DNA of 64,000 nt from Impatiens glandulifera. Its lineage: Eukaryota > Streptophyta > Magnoliopsida > Ericales > Balsaminaceae. The notes beneath the pieces are model-generated. The model was not told the DNA's origin and ran no database searches. It was given only the letters and a program-made list of their open reading frames with translations. Numbering within the stretch: the first letter of the stretch is position 1; the number at the start of each line of letters is the position of its first letter. The stretch spans positions 22,377,819 to 22,441,818 of the forward strand of contig NC_061868.1 of assembly GCF_907164915.1 (NCBI RefSeq). The letters run 5' to 3'. A program made the translations under genes and the position numbers. This document shows, one piece after another, positions 24,120 to 36,019 of the stretch.

Positions 24120-27100
24120 ATGCATGTGCCCGATAAAGAGTGGATGAATCTTGGACGTCAACATAGACATCTGTCTGAATATATTATAGGGGTTGATTCG
24201 TTTCTAGATTTTGCTGAGAGTTTGAGTAGAAAAACTGATATTGCATGTCCGTGTATTAAATGTGGCAATGGAATTTATGTGGATAGAGTTATCGTGAGAA
24301 GACACTTAATTGTACATGGAATAAGGGAAGATTATAAATTTTGGGGCTGTCATGGAGAAAAAAGGCCGCGAAATGATAATATTTGTGTAGAAGATTATAT
24401 TGGTGATAGAAACGATAATGATGTTGAAGATGCTAATGATTTTGATCATGATGATTTAGAAGATCATATTGATGTACAAGTTGATGATCTAGGTGATAAT
24501 GATATACAAGTTGATAATGATGAAGATGACGATGTTTGTATGGAAAATATTTTAAGTGATTTATTATATCCACATTGCGGCGGTTCTAAAAATAGTGAAC
24601 CACAGAAGGATGCCAAAAGTTTCTATAAAGTATTGAATGATTCGAATGAACCCTTATACAAAGGATCAAAAATTTCAAAAGCATCTACATTATTAAAACT
24701 ACTTCACCTAAAGAATGTTGGACAATGGACAAATACGTCATTTGACATGTTATTGAAATTGTTAAAGGAAGAAATATTACCGGAAAATTCTAATCTTCCA
24801 GATTCATTTTATGAGTCTAAAAAATTTCTTCGGGATATCTGTCTTTCTTATGAGAAAATTGATACATGTAAATATAGTTGCATGTTATTTTGGAAGGATG
24901 ATAAAGACTTAGAATGTTGTAAAGTTTGTGGATATTCCAGATGAAAATTGACGAATCTACTCTTGCACCTCGAAAGAAAGTCAATGGAAAAATATCCCGA
25001 ATAAGGTGTTACGTTATTTCCCACTAACACCAAGGTTGCAAAGGTTATATGTGTGTTCAAAAACTGCTCCTTCCATGAGATGGCACAAGGATACTAGAGT
25101 TGATGATGAAGTTTTGAGGCATCCAGCTGATTCTATTACATGGAAATCATTTGATGAAAATTATAAAGATTTTTCCGTTGAACCTCGTAATGTGAGACTT
25201 GGTCTAGCAATTTGTGGGTTTCAACCATTTACAAATGAAAAAATATCGTACAACATTTGGCCTGTGATCCTTATTCCTTATAATGTATCACCAATAACAT
25301 GTATGAACTCAACTAATTTCATTATATCCATGATAATTCCAGGTTCAGAAAGTTCAGGAGATGCAATTGATATCTATTTGCAGTCGTCGATAGATGAACT
25401 AAGTGAATTGTGGAAAACTGGAGTTGTAAAATATGATGCATCAACTTCTCAAAATTTTACTTTGCGGTCCGCTTTGTTGTGGACAATTAATGATTTTCCA
25501 GCATACGCGAACTTATCTGGATGGAGTACAAAAGGGAATCTTTTATGTCCATGCTATAATAAAGAAACTATCTCAATGAGATTGAAAAATGGTAAGAAAC
25601 AATGTTACATGTGTCATAGACGTTTTCTCTCTAAGGACCACAGATTTTGAATGGAAAAAAATTAATTTGATGGTACTGTTGAAGTTAGAACGGCGCCTGA
25701 AATATTATCCGGAAAAGATGTTTTAAGTCAAGTACAAGATTTGAAAAGCCTAGTCCTAAGTAAGTTTCCAACTAAAAAAACAATAGTGTCTCATGAAAGT
25801 CGGGGAGATAATTGGAATAAGATGAGTATATTCTTTGAGTTACCTTATTGGGAAACAATATTATTGAGACATAATTTAGACGTGATGCATATTGAGAAGA
25901 ATATATGCAATAGTGTTCTTGGAACAATTATGGATATTTCGGGAAAGACTAAAGATAGTCTTAGTTCACATCTCGATTTATAACTCTTGAATATAAGACA
26001 TGAATTACATCATATTCTTAACAACAAAGGTGCTCATGAATGTCCCGTTGCTCCTTATACATTGAACTCTGATAAAAGATCTGACTTTGTCAATTTCTTA
26101 AAAGATTGAAAATTCCAGAAGGTTTTTGTTCAAACATTGGAGGTTGTATAAATGTTAATGAGAAGAAGATTTCGGGTTTAAAGAGTCATGATTGTCACAT
26201 ATTATTACAATAAATTATTCCTCTTGCAACATGTGGATTACTTCCAGATGAAGTGTATGAAGTTATTGTTGATCTATCAAAGTTCTTTTGTATGTTAGGT
26301 TCAAAATCACTACAAAAAGAAAACTTGGAACAACTTAATATTGATATTTCTTTGACACTTTGCAAGTTGGAAAAGGTATTTCCTCCATCATTTTTTGACA
26401 TAATGGTACATTTTCCTATTCATTTAGCATTTGAAGTTTTGCTTGGAGAACCTGTTCAATATATGTGGATGTATACAATAGAACAATATATCGGTACTTT
26501 AAAATCTTATGTTCGAAATAAAAATCATCTAAAAGCTTCAATTAGTGAGTATTATCTCATAAATGAGAGTATAAATTTATGCTCAAGATATTTCGAAGAT
26601 TCATTAGTAGAGTCTTCTCTATCAGAGAATTTTCTATCCATATTTTAATCCATTGAAGAATTATCAACCGGAACACCATATACATATGAAACATGTGATC
26701 GAGAAAACGCTCATATGTACGTATTAAAGAATTGTGAAGAGGCTGAACCATTGTACTGGTATGAGAACTAACTTAATATTTCATATATCTCATTTTACTA
26801 GTACGATAATTATTTACTCGATCACTCCAATTTTGTATACAGTGAATACATGCAAGGACGCTTAAATGATGATTGTGATGAACAATATATCGATTTGTTT
26901 AAAGTCAAAGTTAGTTGACATTTTTTATCATCTACTTTATTGAATTTATAAAAATGATTATTGATTGTATTTGTTTCAACTTGATAGGTTGAACAATTAA
27001 CAGATGAAAGTCAAAGATCTTGTGATCTTAAAACTTTGGGAAGCGGTCCGACTATCTATGCATCCAAATTCGTGTGGATACAAATTTAATACGGAAACAC

Positions 27101-27453
27101 ACGACCGAGGTTTAACGACTCAAAATAGTGGTGTTCTCGTAGTTGGAAACAATGGCACATAAATTATGAACTATTATGGAGTGTTGAATGAAATTATTGA
27201 AATGCAATATCTTCGTGGAAAACGAATTGTACTTTTCAAGTGCAAGTGGTTTGATGTGCATTCTAAAGAAAGAGGAATCAAAATAGATAAATATTGTTTT
27301 GTGAGTATAAATTTTGATAGAACATTGGAAAATCAAGATAAACCCTTTATATTGGCAAGTCAAGCAAAACAAGTGTTTTATATAGAAGATAATGTCAACA
27401 AATCAAGTTGGAAAATTGTGACAATCACAAATCCTCGATACTCAAATATTTGA
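24120..27453 (+). pseudogene. CACTA TNPD-type transposase pseudogene (Transposase_21, DUF4218, DUF4216)
   Basis: Catalyses excision and insertion in live CACTA elements. The start ATG at 24120 gives DKEWMN, EYIIGVDSFLDFA and a CPCIKCGN...HLIVHGI Cys/His block (transposase-associated domain), followed by a very acidic Asp/Asn-rich linker (about residues 95-145). After a frameshift near 24944, 25006-25650 is the TNP2 core (LRYFPLTPRLQRLY, MRWH, RNVRLGLAICGFQPF, DFPAYANLSGWSTKG). After a stop, 25741-25983 continues with HNLDVMHIEKNICNSVLGT. 26253-26648 is DUF4218 (FFCMLGSKSL, MVHFPIHLAFE). 27166-27453 is DUF4216 (YYGVLNEIIE, LFKCKWFDV). At least four breaks make it inactive. Introns probably lie at about 26770-27000. 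Confidence 0.85.
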
Positions 27454-27581
27454 TGTTTTATATGAAGGTTAAATTATTGTTATTTATTTTTTTAAAGATT
27501 TCTATTTTTTTTAGAATTATTATTCATATATTTTGTAATTATTATATTATATATATATATATATATGCTTATTTCAGGATT

Positions 27582-28965
27582 ATGGGACCACAACCGAAAA
27601 ACAAAAATAAGGGGATTGCAATACCTCCACGTAGCTTAGCTTCCGTAGATGCAAAATTATATAAGAAAAGTATGAATTCACATACTACACGAACTCCTAG
27701 TGTACCTTAGCCTATCGAGCCAATCGAGCCTATCGAGCCTCCTCCCCCTACTACATTAGAGGCCATTGAGGATATGAATATTGCATCAAATAATGAATTA
27801 ATGACTGAATCTTCTTCCAAAAGAAGACGAGGAACAAATAAAAAAATTTATTTGTCAAAAGCTACAGCAAGTGGAAGGAAGTTACCTATAACTTTTGGTG
27901 CAATAGATAATAAACCTTGTTGTAAAATTATAGGGATCTGGACTCGTCATTTGGGTGCCACGGTGCGAGATAATTTTGTCATTCCACATCGCAATTTTAA
28001 ATGGTCCTTTTTACCACAGTCTACTATGGATTATTTGTGGCAGTCTGTTACGGTGAGTTAATTTTATTTGAAATTTATATGTAATAATATTTTTATATTG
28101 AAATGTTTCGAAATTTTTCAAGATAAATTTGAGGCAGAGAATATGAATAATTATCGAGACGCCACGTTAAGACATATGAAAGATCTTTGGAACACGTGGA
28201 GGTCAAATAATTACCTCAATCACATCATTCAACATTCCGGTAATTTAGAAGCAATTAAAGTGGACAGACCTAAAGAAATTACATAGGAGGACGAGAAATA
28301 GTAAGACATCTAATTAATTTTGTTTAATAATTTTTATCAATTAAATTGTGTATTATTTAATTTATTTAGGAGTTGAGAGATGGACGTCCTCCAGCATTCG
28401 TCCTCCAGCATTCGAAGACGTTTTTCTTGAGACTCGAATTAAAAAAGATAGAACCGTTGATCCTGATGTCCAATTGAAAGTTGTAAGTATATATATATAT
28501 ATATTTAACTTATTTGATTAATGTTATAATATAATAAATATCTTATATCGAAGGATGAAATGCATTCAATGAGAGAGAAAAACCCTTGAATTTCGAATAT
28601 TGATTTAATAGAGTCTATTTTCGGTAATCAAAGTTATGGATATGTGATCAGAATGGGTGGGGGTGTTGATTTCACAAGTGAGAGATGTTCAATCAAAACA
28701 ATCTCTTCGCCACCAGAATTTATGTCTTCAAACGAGAATAGAAGATGTTAAAAGATCTCATCAAACGGAATTGGAAAATCTATGAGCCCATAGATTAAAT
28801 GATAAACTTGAGATGGAAGAGGTGAGATTAAAGGATAAAATAGAGAATCAAGAGTCGAGATTAAATTATAAGCTCGAGATGGATAAAAAAATTGCAGCTA
28901 TGATGTCACAATTTTTGGGAACTACATCTACATCGATGCCTCCCACAACGTCTTCTAATTCATGT
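27582..28965 (+). pseudogene. CACTA second gene, TNPA/Ptta-En-Spm type (spliced, broken)
   Basis: The ATG at 27582 follows an AT-rich spacer and yields a basic, proline-rich N-terminus. A TAG at about 27708 and a IEP repeat (27712-27740) follow. 27774-28054 holds LPITFGAID, IGIWTRHLGATVRDNF and MDYLWQSVT, typical of the plant Ptta/En/Spm transposase-like family. A GT donor lies at 28054 (GTGAGT). The next exon (about 28122-28285) has ATLRHMKDLWNTWRSN, with a TAG near 28284. Another exon (about 28400-28480) reads as FEDVFLETRIKKDRTVD, but a 14-bp tandem duplication (TCCTCCAGCATTCG) shifts its frame. 28690-28965 encodes a coiled-coil-like tail. The protein would bind the subterminal repeats. 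Confidence 0.7.
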
Positions 28966-29149
28966 TAGATTAATAACTTTAATTATTTATATTAATGTGA
29001 TATAATAATTTTGATCATTTTTATGTGTATATGTCTTTATATATAGGTTTGCTAAATTTTGATGACGAACAAATTGATTTTGAAAAGGTGTAAGGGTTGA
29101 TGTTGAACTAACAAAGAAATTGAAGATCAAACTTTTATTTTATTTTAGT

Positions 29150-29735
29150 ATTATGAAATCTTTTATTTTGTTGAAGTGTGGGATTTATAAGTGTTGGAGT
29201 TAGATGGTTTTGAATGTTAATTTTAGAATGATGTTTGAAAATTATATTGTTCTTTGAAAATTTGTGGGATTTATAAGTGTTGGAGTTAGATGGTTTTGGT
29301 TGTTAATTTTTGAATGATGTTTAAAAATTATATTGTTCATTGAAACAAAGTTTAAGTGTGTGATTTATAAGTGTTGGAGTTAGATGATTTTGAATGTTAT
29401 TTTTAGAATGATGTTTGAAAATTATATTGTTCCTTGAAATTCTATGAGATTTATGAGTGTTGGGATAGATGGTTTTGAATGTTAATTTTAAAATGATGTT
29501 TAAAAATTATATTGTTATTTGAATTTTTTTGTTTATGTGTGAGATTTATAATTTTTGGGTTATATGGTTTTGAAAGTTGTAATTTTAAAATGATGTTTAA
29601 AAATTATGTTGTTCTTCGAATTTTTTTTGTTTATAGTATGAGATATATAGGTGTTGGAATTAGATGTGTTTGAATGTTAAATTTATAATGATGTTTAAAC
29701 ATTATGATGTTCTTTGACAAATTTGAGTTATATAT
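29150..29735 (+). repeat. Six degenerate ~90-bp tandem units downstream of the TNPA-type gene
   Basis: GGATTTATAAGTGTTGG-like starts occur near 29181, 29267, 29361, 29447, 29541 and 29641. Each is followed by TTAGATGGTTTTGAATGTTA, AATGATGTTTAAAAATTATA and TTGTTCTTTGAA. The position suggests a 3' UTR or spacer inside the CACTA element. Confidence 0.8.
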
Positions 29736-30257
29736 TAAAATGTATTTTTCAAATAATTTTTAAATTAAAATTAGTTGAAATAATTTTTTTATAAATTTGA
29801 AAATAAGTAATGGCAACATTACTTGAATTCGAATTGGTTTAAATTTAATTCGAAAACCATAAATAAGTTAAAATTCGTTTTTCATCAAATATTTATAATT
29901 TTGTAAACCACTTTATAAATAAAAAAAAAGATTATGTAACGTTTAATTTTAATATTTTTATTTGTTACTTTTTACAAAATTAATGTTTTTAAGAATATAT
30001 AGAGTCGGTTAGTCAATTAAAATAAATTTTATATTCATAAAAAAATCAAATTTATTTTTAATTTGAGTGAATTTAATATAAATTTATTATTTCTTATCAA
30101 ATTAATTAAACAGAAATAAAAATAAAATAAATAATTTTTTACATAAATAATATAATAAATTAGTTATTAAATAATATATTTATAATTTGCTGTTCTAAAT
30201 CAAACAATAACCTTATTAATTAAATCTAATTAAAATAACTCAAGCCAAAACGATTTT

Positions 30258-30497
30258 AAGAATGTGCTCTCTATCTCCTCTTGAATAACCTAATTAAGGA
30301 GGGGAGTAAAAAATTGTGTCGCCGTGAAGAATCAAAGTCTAGAGAAGAATTGAAAGAAGAGATTTCGGGATGTAAAAGAACGCGCTCTCTATCGATCTCC
30401 TGTTAGAATACCCTTATTAAGGAGGTAGGGAGCAAAAGATTGCGTCGTTGTGAAGAATCAAAGTCTAGAGAAGAAAGAAGAGATTTTGGCAAGTAAA
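30258..30497 (+). repeat. 118-bp tandem duplication
   Basis: Two adjacent copies beginning AAGAAYGYGCTCTCTATC (30258 and 30376), both with AAGAATCAAAGTCTAGAGAA and AAGAAGAGATTT. No coding meaning is apparent. The second copy runs into the segment that precedes the captured host exons. Confidence 0.75.
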
Positions 30498-30600
30498 ATC
30501 AAAGATAGATCAGCTTGAAGAGAATAATGTTAGAATGAAAGTTCGGTTAGGTCAGAGTAGAGGGTTAATGTGATTTCTCTCACGGTAACTCTAGATTTAA

Positions 30601-32297
30601 AATCTAATTTATATAACACTCTTCTCCATCGATAAAGACTTGAGTCAATTTTGTGAAAACAAAATCTTCAGTTCCGGGCAAAATTAATTCGACCCTACTC
30701 TTTTGTTCAAAACTCCTGTTTTTGGTTGCTGATGTCGTATGGCATCCAACCAACTAAATCTGAATTCATAATAAACATATGTAGATGTGTGTCCCATAAA
30801 TTACTTGGTGTTTCTTATTCGGATCCAGATTTAGAAACAAAAGGGTTACCATTATAGAGTTTTACTGATATGTCATTGCCATTGTCATTTCCTTTACATT
30901 TTGTTCTTTATGTATTATCTATTGGCTTGTCTGAATGATCTTATGTTTCCAAAATTCAATAACTTTTCTTATTTAAGTTAGATCATCATGAATATCCCTT
31001 ACTTGATTGTTGCTTTGTTGGTACTTGTCAATTGCAAAATGGACAACATTACTTTGTGTGCAAAGTATTAACATATAACATGTCATCTGAAACGAAATGT
31101 TTTTCTCTCTTGATTTATCTGTCATTATCTTGTCCTTGTCTAATGAAGTGCAATATAAAATTTTGGGTTGTACAATATTTAACAATATGACATGTATGAT
31201 TAAGTATGAGCTTGTATCTGATTCACTTGTTGAATTGTTAGGTCAATTTCTATAATAAAAGATAAATAGTGAAGGACATGTTGGCTATTTCCCTATAAGC
31301 TATTGTTGATCACAAGCTTAACACCAGTCAAGAGTTCTAATGCTAGAGTTTCTGAAATATTATGAGCTTGTTTGAGGATTAAAAACAACAAAACTGTTTG
31401 ATAAGTGATTTATGATAATTAGGTTTTTGTGTGTCTTGTCCAAAAGTCAAGACTTTCCTTTAAAGGCATCTTAAAAAAATTTTAGATGGGTATTTTAGCT
31501 GATGATTTGATTTATGAAGTGATTGATGATGTTAAACAGGGCTAGGTGTTTCAATTATTTGGGATACCCTAGAAAAATTCAAGAATTTTAGTTTTTAGGT
31601 CAACCCAATGTTAAGAAAATTCATGTGCACATATTTATTTGTAGTCTACCCATGTTTGGTTGTTGTGCTAATCTCCTCTAGGTATTAGTCAAGGTGCTTG
31701 AAAATTTTCCCTTCCCTGCCCTGGTTACAAGAGAAAAAACAAGTTTACCCATGTTTGGTTGTGAAATTGTAAAGCAACTGTTGTATAAGTACAATGAATT
31801 TGGTATTGATAGTGGCCCTACAACTAAGCAATTAGCAGTTATTCAAATGCAACTGACTTCCAAATTGGAAGATGTGATATTGAAGATTGATGTGAGTGAG
31901 ACTTCAATGTCTTTTTTTTATTCTTTACTATTCAAAATAAAATTACTGTTTTGTATTTTCAAAATAAAATTACTGTTTTGTATTTACTTCTTTACCAAAG
32001 GAGTCCAAGTCTTCAATTCAGGTTAGCCATTTAGTAGCTGCTGATATCATTCTCAAAGGGCTGGGTGGCTTTCTTTTCGTGTTTGGCAGTCCATTCCATT
32101 CGATGCTTATTTACTGGTAAAGACCGACTCTCTCCTTTCCTATTCATTACCTTATTTGGAATATAGTATTTTGTTACTATCAGAATCCCATTAAAAATCA
32201 TCATAACTTAAGACATTTTCAGTATTATGATCCAACTTATTTTTTAGATCTTGATACTGATTATAGAATCTAATTTATATAACACTCTTCTCCATCG
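30601..32297. repeat. 31-bp exact direct repeats bounding the captured segment
   Basis: The 31-bp sequence beginning AATCTAATTTATATAACACT occurs exactly at 30601-30631 and at 32267-32297, about 1.67 kb apart. The captured host exons lie between the two copies. Flanking bases differ on both sides, so the repeat length is exact. Confidence 0.85.
31784..32116 (+). pseudogene. Captured exons of an HR-like lesion-inducing protein gene (PF05514 type)
   Basis: Two exons with clean splice sites. Exon one (about 31784-31891) encodes YNEFGIDSGPTTKQL and TSKLEDVILKID and ends at a GTGAGT donor. Exon two (32022-32116) begins after a TTCAG acceptor, encodes VSHLVAADIILKGLGGFLFV, then FGSPFHSML, and ends at GTAAAG. 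The two join in phase. The YNEFG-x-D-x-GP start and the ALKG-GG-LLF-FGS block match the plant membrane protein family named HR-like lesion-inducing. The N-terminal membrane segment and the C-terminal third are not found. The segment sits inside the CACTA element between exact direct repeats, so I infer capture of a host fragment. An ORF extension upstream (31694-31783) is not part of the family. Confidence 0.7.
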
Positions 32298-32433
32298 TAT
32301 AGGTACTCTTCTCCATTGTATATCTGCCCTTTTTAAGGTATGTCCAAATGTCAGAAATTCAAAATATTTGTGATCTTAAATGATATATTTTGTTTAAAGA
32401 TGAGTTTATCAAGATTTGTTTTTCGTTTTTTTG

Positions 32434-32485
32434 CAGGAGAAAGAAAGGCTTGTGGAAATTGGAAGTTTAACTTTACTCTTATAAA
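32434..32485 (+). other. Possible additional captured exon
   Basis: After a TTTTTTTGCAG acceptor the sequence reads EKERLVEIGSLTLL in one frame before a stop. It looks exon-like but is too short to identify. Confidence 0.25.
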
Positions 32486-33500
32486 TTTTGTTAGAAATTC
32501 AAGTTTTCCTACAAAATTATTAGAACTGTAATCAGTTAGATAATGTTCTTTTTTTTAGTTAAAACTATGTATGATTTGATGAGATAATATTATTAAAAAA
32601 TTATTTAATTTATTATTATTATTATTTAAAATGTCAATTTAAATAATCTTTTTATTGTTTATTATAGTGATTATTTTTTTATTTATAAAATAAAAAATAA
32701 AATAAAATAAATTATGCTTAAATTATTGTTACCGACGCTTAAATAAGCGCCACCTTTGCCACCTTTTTTTTAGTAATGATTGATTAATTACAACCATTAT
32801 TATAGCGGTTAATATTAAGAAATAACAATAGTCTTATAAAATAATTAATATTGAGTAATGACAACCGTCTTTATAATTATTAATATTGTTAAATAGTAAT
32901 TGTTTACAAAAAGGTTGATATTATTTAATAACAATAATTTTTAGAACTATTGAAATTGAGTAATGACAATAACCTTTAAAACGGTTGATATTGCTTAATA
33001 ATAACCGTCCAAAAAACGGTTGTTATTGAGTATTTACAACGGCCCCAAAATGGGGGATATTTCATGTTTGAGCAATGCCAACGGAGGCTGTGCTAACGGA
33101 TGTCAACCGCTTTTTGAGCAGTTAATATTACTCAATACTAACCGTTATTGGTTCAATATCAACGAAAAAATCGTTGATATTGACCTTTTTTTTACTAGCT
33201 CAATAACAACCATTTTGTGGGCTGTTGTTATTTAGTAATATCAATCATTTTAAAAGTTGTTGTCATTACTTAATATTAACCATCCTAAAAGTTGTTGTTA
33301 TTAAGCAATATCAATCGTATAAAGACTTTTGTCGTTACTCAATATTAACGTCATTAGATCTGATGTTAATAATCAATAGAAACTATTTTATAGACTGTTG
33401 TTTTGTAATATCAATTGTTTTATAGACCATTGTTATTATTACTCAATATTAACCGCTATAAAAAAATGTTGTAATTACTTAATAATCACTAAAAAAAATT

Positions 33501-33652
33501 TAAAATGATTAATCTTTAATATATTGTGTGTTTGTTGATATTTTCATTTTTTATATTATAATTAAATTAAAAAAAAAATTCTAAAATGATTAATCTTTAA
33601 TATATTGTGTGTTTGTTGATATTTTCATTTTTTATATTATAATTAAATTACT
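33501..33652 (+). repeat. 81-bp near-perfect tandem duplication
   Basis: TAAAATGATTAATCTTTAAT begins at 33501 and 33582, and the following ~60 bases are essentially identical. The copies differ mainly in the A-run between them, so the duplication is recent. Confidence 0.85.
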
Positions 33653-34001
33653 CTCTGTTTATATCAAATTGTTTAGTTATTTATTATTCTTAAACAAATA
33701 TAAAAGAAAACATAAATATAAAAAGTAAGAAATATTATTAATCACAAACCAAATACTTACAATATATAAAATGATGGAACATCTAATAAAGACATAAATT
33801 ATGAAACTAGGATGAGCCAAAGCGATTGTGCCTGTGTTGATAGTTATGGCAAGCTTTTGTTCAACTTGGTCAAGTTGTAAATGAAGTAATGGATTTGTGA
33901 TTAATAATATGAATAAGAAGAAACTAACTAAAAAATCTGATCTTCGATTAGAATTCTACCAAAAGACAAATTATTTTTAAATAATATTTCGATATAATTG
34001 A

Positions 34002-34042
34002 GAGAGGAGAGGAGAGGAGAGGAGAGGAGAGGAGAGGAGAGA
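34002..34042 (+). repeat. GGAGA/GAGAG microsatellite
   Basis: About eight units of the pentamer GGAGA, followed by a looser purine-rich stretch to 34130 with GGTTGAGGAGAGA repeats. Confidence 0.9.
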
Positions 34043-34359
34043 GGTTGAGAAGAAAATAAGTTAATTTTAGAATAGAGGTTGAGGAAGAAGAGGAGTTGAG
34101 GAGAGAATAAGTTATCTCCATAGGTTGAGGAGAGAGATTAAATTATAGTTAATTAATTAATTATTTTAAATAATAATCCTACGTATTTTAATAAATTTTT
34201 ATTAATTTTTTTTAATTTTTAAAATATATATATATATATTAAATTATAAAAATATATTATATATCTTTACTGTCTATTAAATATTTATATATAATTATAA
34301 GTTATTAAGTTAAAAAATATTTAAAAATTAATCAATATCAACTATTTTTAAAACGGTAG

Positions 34360-34400
<41 letters not shown>

Positions 34401-34719
34401 TAATATCAAATCAAATTAACTTTTATAATATTTTTAATTTAAATATTTATATGTATATTTAATTAAATAAATATGAATATTTAAAATTTAATTATATTTA
34501 TTTATTTAATTAAAGAATATATTATTTTAAAAAAATATATATATATTATCTTAAAATTTACTTTTTACTAATTATTTAATAATTATGATCATATATATCT
34601 AATTAATATAATTAATTATTAATAAATACATATATTTATAATTATTAATTATATTTTAAATTTAATAAACATCATTTACAAATCATACAAACTATGTAAT
34701 TGATTGAACATTTTTAACT

Positions 34720-35481
34720 ATTTGTTCCACTTCTTTCAGTAGTCTGACACATCAACTAACTCAATCAAATGAATGAATGTCACGTACACGGATAACTATT
34801 AATTACTTTTCTACTATAGGACAAAATCAGAGGATATTCGACGCACTACCTGTTCGGTACTGCCACAATTCAAATTCTCAGAGTCTATAGTACTCTCGTA
34901 CCATAGGAGGTCATCCAACGGATACATGCCACGTGTCCAAAAAGAATATTCGACCATTGTTGCACTTCAACAATATATATAGAAGATCGTGGACAACGGT
35001 CGAACGACTTCACACATTTGATTCAAGTAAGTCTCAAAAGAAAAAGTGAACATCTCTCTTACTATCAAGCTGTGATCACATTGTAATTGCATATTGTCTT
35101 TTATGTGAGAAACATCAATGTTGTAAAGTTGAACATAGATAGTTTTGTTCAATAAAGAGTTAGCTCGATCAGTGGGCTGTATTTGATTCAATGTATTTAG
35201 TGGATATTCTTCCGGTTGTGGAAGAAGGGTGACGTAGGAGTTTTATCTTTGAACATCCATAAAACTCTTTATGTTCTTTACTTTCTACCATTCACATTCA
35301 GTTGTCTAATGGTTCAAATCCAACAAACGGTTTTCGCTCATGAATCTGTTTCAAAAGTTTGGAGGATTTGCAAAGAATAGAAGCAGATATTAATCCCTCC
35401 TAGGATTATTATCGAAGACTTTATCGTAAGCTGTTTACAATAGTCAAACCCTAGTCTCTATTGGTAGCACCGATCCTATCA
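34720..35481 (+). mobile_element. Truncated copia LTR (same family as 48331-59425)
   Basis: Matches the 3' two thirds of the copia LTRs at 48331 and 58001: CACGTACAC, GGATATTCGACGCACTACC, GCCACGTGTCC, GGGTGACGTAGGAG, AACATCCATAAAACTC and the end GCACCGATCCTATCA. The U3 hairpin array is missing. No PBS or gag follows 35481. Confidence 0.75.
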
Positions 35482-35787
35482 TAGTATAACAAAATCTATA
35501 CAATATAATAAAGTTTGCAAAGTTATAAAAAAATATACATACATACATACAAAAATAAGTCTTATACCCTAAACCTTAAACTTAATTCATATAAACAATA
35601 CGTAAACCTTATAACCTAAATTAATCATATACATGTATATATATATATAAATATTATAAATTATTAATATGATTATTTGTAAATATTAATAATTAAATAT
35701 ATCCTAAATCATAAACTAATTTTATAAATATATATTTAAATATAAAAAACCATAAATATAATGTAATAATATTATTATATTTTTTAC

Positions 35788-35826
<39 letters not shown>

Positions 35827-36019
35827 ATCAGTTTATGGTATATTATTTAGGATTCAAATATAAAATTTAGGAGTTAAAATTTAGTATTTATGTATCTTTA
35901 ATTATTAATTTTAAAATAATAATATTATTAAAATTTTATATTTTTTATATGAATATATATATTTATATAATTACTTTATGGGTTAAGGTTGATGGGAGAA
36001 GGCTTATATAAATAAATTT
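35482..36019. other. AT-rich stretch, no gene
   Basis: Contains CATA/(AT)n simple repeats (35530-35550, 35793-35819). No coding or RNA feature recognised. Confidence 0.6.

Larger units (their letters stand above)
20290..33199 (+). mobile_element. CACTA (En/Spm) DNA transposon, degenerate, ~12.9 kb
   Basis: The left end is CACTAGTAAAAAA (20290) and the right end is TTTTTTTTACTAG (to about 33198). About 165 bases inside each end are inverted copies of one another (20290-20456 against 33032-33199), including TTGACATCCGTTAG and AAACATGAAATATC. Subterminal palindromes of the type ATATCAACGG...CCGTTGATAT repeat through 20480-20890 and 32800-33030. The interior carries TNPD- and TNPA-type genes in the usual order. 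A second CACTAGTAAAAA at 20457 and a TTTTTTTTAGTAATG at about 32779 may be ends of a nested or older copy. The terminal G of the right CACTA is not preserved, and I cannot identify a 3-bp target duplication. Confidence 0.8.
33200..34700 (-). mobile_element. Inverted arm of a second CACTA copy
   Basis: 33200-33490 repeats subterminal motifs (TAATATCAATC, GTTGTTGTTAT) like those of the CACTA right end. 34140-34690, read on the minus strand, matches the AT-rich left interior at 21170-21650 (TTTATTAAATTTAAA, ATTCTTTAATTAAATAAAT). Between them lie an 81-bp tandem duplication (33501-33650), a GGAGA microsatellite (34002-34042) and unassigned sequence. No transposase coding is left. I infer a deleted, oppositely oriented relative next to the main CACTA element. 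Confidence 0.5.

Noticed and set aside
31694..31783. N-terminal part of the captured HR-like exon (ENFPFPALVTREK...)
   Set aside because: It does not match the family's hydrophobic N-terminus and precedes a plausible acceptor, so it is likely intron or another fragment.
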